Positions 4,197-9,451 of a stretch of DNA of 9,451 nt are shown here, piece after piece. The translations under genes were made by a program, and so were the position numbers. The DNA comes from an uncultured Porphyromonadaceae bacterium. GTDB lineage: Bacteria; Bacteroidota; Bacteroidia; Bacteroidales; Muribaculaceae. The notes below the pieces were generated by a model that worked only from the letters and a program-made list of their open reading frames with translations, was not told the origin of the DNA and ran no database searches. The stretch lies in contig CALJBF010000009.1 in the NCBI GenBank assembly GCA_938027385.1, positions 1-9,451 on the forward strand, in the 5' to 3' direction. Every line of letters starts with the position of its first letter. Position 1 is the first letter of the stretch.

Positions 4197-6752
4197 GTGG
4201 ACAAAAAAACTTACACATACGACGAAGCGTTTGCCGCCACCCTGAAATATTTCGGTGGCGACGAACTGGCGGCCCGTGTCTGGGTCAGCAAATATGCCTT
4301 GAAAGACTCTTTCGGCAACATCTACGAGCAGACTCCCGACGACATGCACCACCGCATCGCCGGCGAAATCGCACGCATCGAGTCGAAATACCCCAACCCG
4401 ATGAGCGAGGAAGAGGTATTTTCGTATCTGAAAGACTTCAGATACATCATCCCGCAGGGCAGCCCCATGACCGGTATCGGCAACCACTTCCAGGTAAGCT
4501 CGCTGTCAAACTGTTTCGTCATCGGCCTCGACGGCAATCCCGACTCATACGGCGGCATCATCCGTGTGGATGAGGAGCAGGTACAGCTCATGAAACGCCG
4601 TGGCGGCGTGGGGCATGACCTGAGCCACATCCGCCCAAAAGGCACACCGGTGAAAAACTCGGCGCTGACCTCGACAGGCCTTGTGCCGTTCATGGAACGA
4701 TACTCGAACTCGACACGCGAGGTGGCTCAGGATGGCCGACGCGGCGCCCTGATGCTCACGGTCTCGATCAAGCATCCCGACTCGGAGTCATTCGTCGACG
4801 CCAAGATGGAGGAGGGCAAAGTCACCGGCGCCAACGTATCGGTGCGCATCGACGACGATTTCATGCGCGCCGCCACCGAAGGACACGTCTACCGCCAGCA
4901 GTACCCCGTCGACAGCGACAACCCCGAGATCGTAAAGGAAATCGATGCCAAAGCATTCTGGGGAAAAATCATTCACAACGCATGGAAATCGGCTGAACCG
5001 GGCGTGCTCTTCTGGGACACCATCAGCCGCGAGTCTGTGCCCGACTGCTATGCCGACCTCGGTTTCCGCACCATCTCCACGAACCCCTGCGGCGAGATTC
5101 CTCTCTGCCCCTACGATTCGTGCCGTCTGCTGGCCATCAACCTCTACTCGTATGTAAAGAATCCATTCACGCCCGAGGCAGAATTCGATTTCGAGCTCTT
5201 CAGCAAGCATGTGGCCAAGGCGCAGCGCATAATGGACGACATCATCGACCTCGAGGCTGAGAAGATTGACGCCATCATCGAGAAGATCGAGTCTGACCCC
5301 GAGACCGAGGAGGTCAAGCACCCCGAACATTATCTCTGGGAGAAGATACGTCGCAAGACCCTGCAGGGACGCCGCACAGGCGTTGGCACCACAGCCGAAG
5401 GCGACATGATCGCCGCCATGGGGCTGAAATACGGCACCCCCGAGGCCACCGACTTCTCAGAGCGCGTGCACCGCCAGCTGGCCATCGCCGCCTATGGCTC
5501 GTCGGTCGACATGGCCGCTGAACGCGGCGCCTTCGAGATTTTCGATGGCGCCCGCGAGGCCAATAACCCGTATATCCTGCGTCTGAAAGAAGCCGCCCCC
5601 GAGATGTACGAGCGCATGGTGAAAAACGGCCGCCGCAACATAGCCTGCCTCACCATAGCCCCCACAGGCACCACGAGCCTGATGACACGCACGTCGTCGG
5701 GTATCGAGCCTGTGTTCATGCCCGTTTACAAGCGTCGCCGCAAGATCACCCCCTCTGACACCGAGGCCCGCGTGGACTTCGTTGACGAGACCGGCGAGCA
5801 GTTCGAGGAGTATATCGTATACCATCCCAAATTCATCGACTGGATGAAGATCAACGGCATCCCCGTGCGCGACGACTATACCCAGGAGGAACTCGACGCC
5901 CTAGTGGCACGGTCGCCATACGCCGGCGCCACGGCCAACGACGTGGACTGGCTTGAGAAAGTGCGCATGCAGGGACGCATCCAGAAATGGGTCGACCACT
6001 CGATTTCGGTGACAATCAACCTCCCCGCCGATGTAAGTGAAGAGCTTGTGAACCGCCTTTATGTTGAGGCCTGGCGCTCGGGGTGCAAGGGATGCACCGT
6101 ATACCGCGAGGGTTCGCGTTCGGGTGTGCTTGTGGCATTGCAGAAGAGCAAGAAATCTGACGACAAGAACGCTGCCGCCCCCACCCCGGCCATCATTCCC
6201 CAGCATGTGATCAAGCGCCCGATTGAACTTGAGGCCGACGTGGTGCGTTTTCAGAACAACAAGGAGAAATGGATCGCGTTCGTGGGTCTGCTCGACGGCA
6301 AGCCGTACGAGATCTTCACCGGTCTGGCCGATGACGAAGACGGCATCTTCTGCCCCAAGTCGGTTAGTCACGGCAAGATCATCAAGGCGGTCAACCCCGA
6401 CGGCACGAAACGTTACGATTTCCAGTTCGTGAACAAACGCGGATACAAGACCACAATCGAGGGGCTTTCCGACAAGTTCAACCCCGAATACTGGAACTAC
6501 GCCAAGCTCATCTCGGGCGTGTTGCGCTACGGCATGCCGATCGACCAGGTTCTCAAGCTTGTGGCCGGTCTGGAACTCGACTCGCAGAGCATCAACACCT
6601 GGAAAATGGGCGTCGAGCGCGCGCTGAAGAAATATATCCCCAACGGCACCAACCTCTCGGGTCAGAAGTGCCCCAACTGCGGCCAGGAAACTCTGGTCTA
6701 CCAGGAGGGCTGCCTGATCTGCACCTCGTGCGGCACATCGAAGTGCGGCTGA
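4197..6752 (+). CDS. nrdJ: Class II (adenosylcobalamin-dependent) ribonucleotide reductase
   Basis: Reduces ribonucleotides to deoxyribonucleotides in the cytoplasm using a B12-generated thiyl radical, so it needs no oxygen. The 851 residues start at a GTG preceded by ACGAAA; no better start is visible upstream. The substrate-site redox pair is C106 (SNCFVIG) and C309, eleven residues after the radical cysteine C298 in NPCGEIPL (297-303 region; E300 is the catalytic Glu). APTGTTS (488-494) is the phosphate-binding loop. The C-terminus carries CPNC (825-828) and further cysteines at 839, 842, 845 and 850, forming a zinc finger and a CxxxxC pair (845/850) that re-reduces the active site. The linker near 648-672 is low-complexity. 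Two downstream genes follow with short spacing. Identification is firm. Confidence 0.96.
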   Translation: MDKKTYTYDEAFAATLKYFGGDELAARVWVSKYALKDSFGNIYEQTPDDMHHRIAGEIARIESKYPNPMSEEEVFSYLKDFRYIIPQGSPMTGIGNHFQVSSLSNCFVIGLDGNPDSYGGIIRVDEEQVQLMKRRGGVGHDLSHIRPKGTPVKNSALTSTGLVPFMERYSNSTREVAQDGRRGALMLTVSIKHPDSESFVDAKMEEGKVTGANVSVRIDDDFMRAATEGHVYRQQYPVDSDNPEIVKEIDAKAFWGKIIHNAWKSAEPGVLFWDTISRESVPDCYADLGFRTISTNPCGEIPLCPYDSCRLLAINLYSYVKNPFTPEAEFDFELFSKHVAKAQRIMDDIIDLEAEKIDAIIEKIESDPETEEVKHPEHYLWEKIRRKTLQGRRTGVGTTAEGDMIAAMGLKYGTPEATDFSERVHRQLAIAAYGSSVDMAAERGAFEIFDGAREANNPYILRLKEAAPEMYERMVKNGRRNIACLTIAPTGTTSLMTRTSSGIEPVFMPVYKRRRKITPSDTEARVDFVDETGEQFEEYIVYHPKFIDWMKINGIPVRDDYTQEELDALVARSPYAGATANDVDWLEKVRMQGRIQKWVDHSISVTINLPADVSEELVNRLYVEAWRSGCKGCTVYREGSRSGVLVALQKSKKSDDKNAAAPTPAIIPQHVIKRPIELEADVVRFQNNKEKWIAFVGLLDGKPYEIFTGLADDEDGIFCPKSVSHGKIIKAVNPDGTKRYDFQFVNKRGYKTTIEGLSDKFNPEYWNYAKLISGVLRYGMPIDQVLKLVAGLELDSQSINTWKMGVERALKKYIPNGTNLSGQKCPNCGQETLVYQEGCLICTSCGTSKCG

Positions 6753-6789
6753 CCCGGGACTGACATCCGCAAATGTGACATACTCCGAT

Positions 6790-7572
6790 ATGGAACTACG
6801 ACAGCAACGGCTAACCAGGTATGTGACTCCGCTCCGCGAGGGCGGGTCACTCCCTGCCGTGGCTGATGCTGACGACGGTTTCCAGTATGTCGTGAAATTC
6901 AGCGGCGCCGGGCACGGCACCAAGGCACTCGTGGCCGAACTGATTGGCTCTGAGGTGGCCCGCGCCATGAAATTCCGCGTACCTGAGGCTGTACTGCTCG
7001 AAATGGGCGAGGAATTCGGCCGCACCGAACCTGACGAAGAGATACAGGATCTGCTCAAGGCAAGCCGCGGACTGAACCTCGGACTCCATTATCTTCCAGG
7101 CTCGTTCACCGTCGACCCGTATGTGAACCGCATCGACCCCGACACAGCATCGCGCATAGTCTGGCTCGACGCATTCCTCACCAATGTCGACCGCACCACG
7201 CTCAACACCAACATGCTCGTCTGGAACCGCGAGCTGTGGCTCATCGACCACGGCGCGTCGTTATATTTCCATCACAGCTGGCGCGACATCGACAAGGCTC
7301 CCCTGACCCCTTTCCCATACATCAAGGACCATGCCCTGCTCAGGTACGCCACGCGCCTTGAGGAGGCCGACAGCTGGATGCGCCAGCACATAACGCCTCG
7401 CACGCTCGAACATATCGTCGACCTCGTGCCCGACGCGTGGCTGGCATACGAAGGGACCGGCCTGACACCCGACGGCATCCGGCGGGTCTACAAGAATTTC
7501 CTCACCACACGGCTCAAGAACCACCGAATCTTCCTCGACGAGGCCATAAAGGCCCATAACGCCCTGCAATGA
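6790..7572 (+). CDS. HipA-like kinase family protein (HipA_2 type)
   Basis: Small single-domain protein of 260 residues (265 from the GTG at 6775) resembling the kinase core of HipA. Visible kinase features are the ATP-binding lysine K36 in YVVKFSG, helix-C-like E50 (LVAELIG), catalytic loop LTNVDRTTLNTN with D134 and N139, and the metal-binding LIDHGAS with D153. The N-terminal YVTPLREGGSLPA segment is typical of this family. The ATG at 6790 is preferred because the conserved part starts about ten residues later. It lacks the HipA N-terminal subdomain and has no HipB antitoxin gene beside it. It starts 37 bases after nrdJ without a terminator between, and its stop overlaps the DUF3037 start (ATGA). 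The substrate is unknown; toxin activity is not implied. Confidence 0.82.
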   Translation: MELRQQRLTRYVTPLREGGSLPAVADADDGFQYVVKFSGAGHGTKALVAELIGSEVARAMKFRVPEAVLLEMGEEFGRTEPDEEIQDLLKASRGLNLGLHYLPGSFTVDPYVNRIDPDTASRIVWLDAFLTNVDRTTLNTNMLVWNRELWLIDHGASLYFHHSWRDIDKAPLTPFPYIKDHALLRYATRLEEADSWMRQHITPRTLEHIVDLVPDAWLAYEGTGLTPDGIRRVYKNFLTTRLKNHRIFLDEAIKAHNALQ

Positions 7573-7949
7573 ACCAGCACCTTTATGAATATGCCATAAT
7601 ACGCTATGTGCCCAGGGTCGAACGCGAGGAATTCATCAACGTCGGCCTGGTGATGGTGTGCAAGCGCGCCCGCTGGATAGAGGCGCGTGTCGGCGTCGCG
7701 CCCGAACGCCTGGCACACCTGCCCCACGCCCACTGCCGCGAGGAGATTCTCGACCAGTTGCGCACGTTCACCGCCACGGCAGCCGGCACACAAGATTCAG
7801 GCCCCATCGGCCTCCTTGAACCCGAAGAGCGTTTCCGCTGGCTCACGGCCGTGAAGAGCTCATGCCTGCAAACATCCCGTCCCCACCCAGGTCTTACCGA
7901 CAATCTGCAAGCCGAGTTTGACCGCCTCTATGCGCAATACGTCGATTAA
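7569..7949 (+). CDS. DUF3037 family protein
   Basis: A 126-residue cytoplasmic protein without a known function. The N-terminal YEYAIIRYVPRVEREEFINVG segment (7-26) and the C-terminal block RFRWLTAVKSS-LQTS (88-104), followed by HPGLTD, are the hallmarks I associate with DUF3037. No signal peptide, membrane segment or metal site is visible. Its ATG overlaps the stop of the HipA-like kinase gene by four bases (ATGA), so the two are probably translationally coupled and made in fixed ratio. Genes of these two families are, to my knowledge, often neighbours, which suggests that DUF3037 is a substrate, partner or regulator of the kinase. That role is inference only. Confidence 0.85.
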   Translation: MNQHLYEYAIIRYVPRVEREEFINVGLVMVCKRARWIEARVGVAPERLAHLPHAHCREEILDQLRTFTATAAGTQDSGPIGLLEPEERFRWLTAVKSSCLQTSRPHPGLTDNLQAEFDRLYAQYVD

Positions 7950-8161
7950 CACGCTATATTCCAACAATATACCCTTACGCAACCCACATTTGTAAACAAA
8001 AGTTAAACAGGCGTAGGGTTACACATCATCACCTCACACCCGTGAATTGTCATATTGCAAGCCGATTTTACTATCCGGCGTCAAAAATCCAACCAAATCG
8101 CCCAAACACCACCCTTAACTTCTAATAAAAGTTAAACCGCATTCACTTTTACGCAAAAATA
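7950..8161. other. Intergenic region with small repeats after the DUF3037 gene
   Basis: No gene is seen. TATATT-CCAAC-AATATA (7955-7971) is a weak AT hairpin without a T tail. ACCCTTACGC (7971-7980) and GCGTAGGGTT (8011-8020) form an imperfect inverted repeat with 30 bases between. The 11-mer AAAAGTTAAAC occurs at 7998-8008 and 8127-8137, and TTAACTT (8115-8121) pairs with AAGTTAA (8129-8135). None forms a convincing terminator for the upstream genes. Confidence 0.5.
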
Positions 8162-8193
8162 TTTTCAACATTCCCCGATACGTCATACCTTTG
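8162..8193 (+). promoter_or_regulatory. Promoter (TTTT-N20-TACCTTTG)
   Basis: An exact TAnnTTTG box, TACCTTTG, is at 8186-8193. A TTTT element at 8162-8165, 20 bases upstream, fits the -33 position with one mismatch. Transcription would start near 8198, just ahead of the short hairpin-terminated segment at 8198-8264. Confidence 0.65.
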
Positions 8194-8197
8194 CTAC

Positions 8198-8264
8198 GTG
8201 TTTTTCATGGTATTAGATTTAAGGTTAACTAAGATTGGTTGTCGGGAGACAATCAATTTTTTTT
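8198..8264 (+). ncRNA. Putative small RNA or attenuated leader of about 67 nt
   Basis: A good promoter just upstream and an intrinsic terminator at its end define a short unit without an open reading frame worth noting. The 5' part (about 8200-8232) is unstructured and AT-rich, the 3' part is the terminator hairpin. It could be an independent small RNA, for example of a Bacteroidales multi-copy type, or the attenuated first part of a longer leader continuing to 8465. I have the impression that this sequence type recurs in Bacteroidales genomes, but this is memory and not a search result. Confidence 0.5.
8233..8264 (+). terminator. Intrinsic terminator or attenuator
   Basis: Bases 8233-8243 pair with 8248-8258 (11 bp, including wobbles) around the tetraloop GGGA, and the 3' arm merges into eight T residues (8257-8264). 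It is a textbook terminator only about 35 bases after the predicted transcription start. Confidence 0.8.
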
Positions 8265-8465
8265 GTGCCTTGGGGAGTAAAAGATACTTGACTTCCGGTT
8301 CCATTATTGGTTGACGACGGGAATACAGTTTTCTTTCGGGAAGATTGCGCCTTGTGCGAAAGTGCCGACTTTTTCGGCTAACACATTGATGATCGTGCCC
8401 GGTACCACAGCTTTCGAGGTATGCCTCTGACGCCCTAATTTGGGGGTTATTTCTCGGCAAAAAGA
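8265..8465 (+). other. Hairpin-rich leader-like stretch, no gene
   Basis: There is no credible coding frame on the plus strand, and the minus-strand frame at 8194-8460 runs through the terminator and promoter and looks like chance. Small perfect hairpins stand out: GCCGA-CTTTT-TCGGC (8364-8378), GAGG-TATG-CCTC (8416-8427) and CCC-TAATTT-GGG (8433-8444). Alternative pairing of CGAG (8415-8418) with CTCG (8453-8456) would disrupt the second. Together with the attenuator upstream this resembles a long structured 5' leader, but the gene now downstream has its own promoter. Confidence 0.4.
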
Positions 8466-8493
8466 AAAGAGAGGAAATCCCGTGAAAAATAGC

Positions 8494-8501
8494 TAATTTT
8501 G
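8494..8501 (+). promoter_or_regulatory. -7 element of the GNAT gene promoter
   Basis: TAATTTTG matches TAnnTTTG exactly and lies 16 bases before the ATG, predicting a leader of about 10 bases. No clear TTTG is found at the -33 distance, where the sequence is purine-rich, so the promoter may be weak or activator-dependent. Confidence 0.5.
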
Positions 8502-8517
8502 TGTAATTAAATCAGCT

Positions 8518-9033
8518 ATGTATATAAAGATACGACAGGAACGACAGGAAGATTATCAAGAAATCAGAGGACTGGTCAAAGAGGCTTTTGCACACGCCGA
8601 ACACAGCGATGGTGATGAACATGACCTTATCGAGAGGATAAGACATTCCTCGGATTATATACCGGAATTATCACTTGTCGCTGTATCCGGTGACATTGTG
8701 CTCGGCCATATAATGTTCAGTAAAATATCAGTCGGTGAATCAGAGGCTATCGCTCTCGCTCCACTTTCTGTCAGAACCGACTGCCAAAGAAAGGGTATCG
8801 GCAAATTATTAGTTACGGCGGGACACAGACTGGCTTGTCAAATGGGCCATTCCTGTTCTGTGGTGTTAGGTAATCCTGATTACTATTCAAAATTCGGCTA
8901 TGAAAAAGCCTTAAATCATGGAATCGTCCCTCCTTTTGATGTTCCGGATGATTATTATCTGGTTCGCCAAATTGATAAGAATTGCGATATTCCCAAAGGA
9001 AATGTCAAATATTCAGATGCCTTTGGCTTATAA
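8518..9033 (+). CDS. GNAT family N-acetyltransferase (YhbS-like)
   Basis: Transfers an acetyl group from acetyl-CoA to an unidentified small molecule or protein. The 171 residues form one GNAT domain. Motif A is visible as LAPLSVRTDCQRKGIGKLL, with the acetyl-CoA pyrophosphate loop QRKGIGK at 90-96 (Q/RxxGxG/A). LGNPDYYSKFGYEKA (117-131) is the motif B region, and its YY-FGY pattern is characteristic of YhbS-like proteins. No signal peptide is present. The start ATG is the first one and is preceded by a -7 promoter box. The gene is clearly richer in A+T than dnaA and nrdJ and sits alone between two RNA-like elements, which suggests lateral acquisition. The fold is confident, the substrate is not. 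Confidence 0.9.
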   Translation: MYIKIRQERQEDYQEIRGLVKEAFAHAEHSDGDEHDLIERIRHSSDYIPELSLVAVSGDIVLGHIMFSKISVGESEAIALAPLSVRTDCQRKGIGKLLVTAGHRLACQMGHSCSVVLGNPDYYSKFGYEKALNHGIVPPFDVPDDYYLVRQIDKNCDIPKGNVKYSDAFGL

Positions 9034-9208
9034 TGGGGCCAATCCCGGCAAGGCGAGTCTGTGATAAGCCGACAACGAAGGAAGGCGGATTATCACTGTC
9101 TCGACCCGTGGACGGCTGACCCAAGCGGCAAGGGGGGCGGCCGAAAGGTGTCAGTGCCCGCACCGTCACCTTTTGACCGCATAACCGCCGCCAACAATGC
9201 AGCCCCCA
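9034..9208 (+). ncRNA. G+C-rich segment with nested stems, putative structured RNA
   Basis: Beginning at the base after the GNAT stop codon, three levels of pairing can be drawn. A closing stem joins TGGGGC (9034-9039) to GCCCCCA (9202-9208, one bulge). A hairpin pairs 9054-9071 with 9086-9103: CGAG, GTGATAA and CCG blocks match, separated by T-T mismatches. A second hairpin pairs CGAAAGGTG (9142-9150) with CACCTTTTG (9167-9175), extended by GTG/CAC around CCCG, inside GGCGG (9136-9140) with CCGCC (9185-9189). No known RNA family consensus (tmRNA, RNase P, SRP, 6S) was recognised and no T tract follows. It may be a 3' untranslated structure, an independent RNA, or an element transcribed on the other strand. 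Confidence 0.4.
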
Positions 9209-9326
9209 GCCTCTTGTCGCTTTAGAATGAATATAACGTGAATCTTTGCCTGGTTCCTACGTTGCTAAACAGTACTCTATAAAGTATTTCCTTTATATTT
9301 TCTAAAGAAATGTTCTTCAGTAATAT
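9209..9326. other. AT-rich intergenic stretch
   Basis: G+C drops sharply after about 9220. AATCTTTG (9233-9240 region) resembles a plus-strand -7 box with one mismatch but lacks a well-placed -33 element. ATTTCCTTT and AAAGAAAT (around 9284-9311) form an imperfect inverted repeat without a T tract, so it is at best a weak terminator for the minus-strand gene at the right edge. Confidence 0.35.
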
Positions 9327-9451
9327 CTAATGTTTAAAGGCATACATGGCTCCATTGCATTTCAATATCTTGAATGTGGCAATAGAGCCATCGTTATATC
9401 TTAAATGCTCAATATAAAACCCTTTACACGGGCTTTCAGATAATGGCCGAC
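9327..9451 (-). CDS. C-terminal fragment of an unknown protein, cut off by the window edge
   Basis: On the minus strand one frame is open from the right edge for 40 codons to a TAG at 9329-9327. The residues look protein-like, with segments such as GFYIEHLRYNDGS and a C-terminus of GAMYAFKH; the other frames near the edge are interrupted within a few to about 16 codons. No family is recognised. The fragment is short and AT-rich, so coding is plausible and not certain. Confidence 0.4.
   Translation of the reverse strand, partial: RPLSESPCKGFYIEHLRYNDGSIATFKILKCNGAMYAFKH

Noticed and set aside
6790..7949. Classical HipBA toxin-antitoxin locus
   Set aside because: There is no HipB-like helix-turn-helix gene, the kinase is shorter than HipA, and the partner is DUF3037, which has no known antitoxin role.
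8194..8460. Minus-strand frame of 88 codons opposite the leader-like stretch
   Set aside because: It lies antisense to a promoter, terminator and hairpins, is basic and featureless, and lacks its own promoter.
9034..9208. RNase P RNA, tmRNA, SRP RNA or integron attC site
   Set aside because: The conserved cores (for example GAGGAAAGTCC of RNase P, GGAAGGAAGCAG-like SRP loop, GTTRRRY/RYYYAAC attC ends) were looked for and not found in a proper arrangement.
1..9451. CRISPR array or complete insertion sequence
   Set aside because: No regularly spaced repeats, no transposase and no terminal inverted repeats with target duplications were seen.

Overview
The window looks like chromosomal DNA of a Bacteroidales bacterium, with Muribaculaceae a reasonable guess. 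Three things suggest this. Most genes lack a Shine-Dalgarno sequence. Several genes are preceded by the Bacteroidota sigma-ABfr type promoter (a -33 TTTG/TTG element, about 20 bases, then TAnnTTTG or a close variant). The protein families (Fe-type superoxide dismutase, a class II ribonucleotide reductase with a C-terminal zinc finger, HipA-like kinase plus DUF3037) are typical of that group. The family-level guess is an inference; the sequence was not compared with any database.

Layout, left to right. The 3' two thirds of tRNA-Pro(UGG) ends at 53 and is followed by a strong hairpin terminator. After a gene-poor stretch comes sodB on the minus strand, with its own distant terminator. A 500-base intergenic region then holds the sodB promoter, an inverted repeat and the dnaA promoter. 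dnaA ends in a strong terminator and faces a minus-strand nitroreductase gene. The 358-base gap after the nitroreductase carries three same-direction DnaA-box-like 9-mers, an AT-rich stretch and a promoter for nrdJ. nrdJ is followed closely by a HipA-like kinase gene and a DUF3037 gene that overlaps it by 4 bases; the three may form one transcription unit.

From about 7950 to the right edge the character changes. Intergenic DNA rises, G+C falls in the coding parts, and the only complete gene is an AT-rich GNAT acetyltransferase with its own promoter. It is preceded by a promoter/short-transcript/terminator unit (8162-8264) and a hairpin-rich leader-like stretch (8265-8465). It is followed by a G+C-rich segment (9034-9208) that folds on paper into several nested stems like a structured RNA. 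The C-terminal end of an unknown minus-strand gene enters from the right edge. This part reads as accessory or rearranged DNA.

Functionally, the left and middle parts concern replication initiation (DnaA), dNTP supply (NrdJ) and redox defence (SOD, nitroreductase). DnaA-box-like sites in front of nrdJ offer a link between initiation and dNTP synthesis, or mark the origin. The most promising poorly described items are the HipA-like kinase/DUF3037 pair and the two RNA-like elements flanking the acetyltransferase gene.
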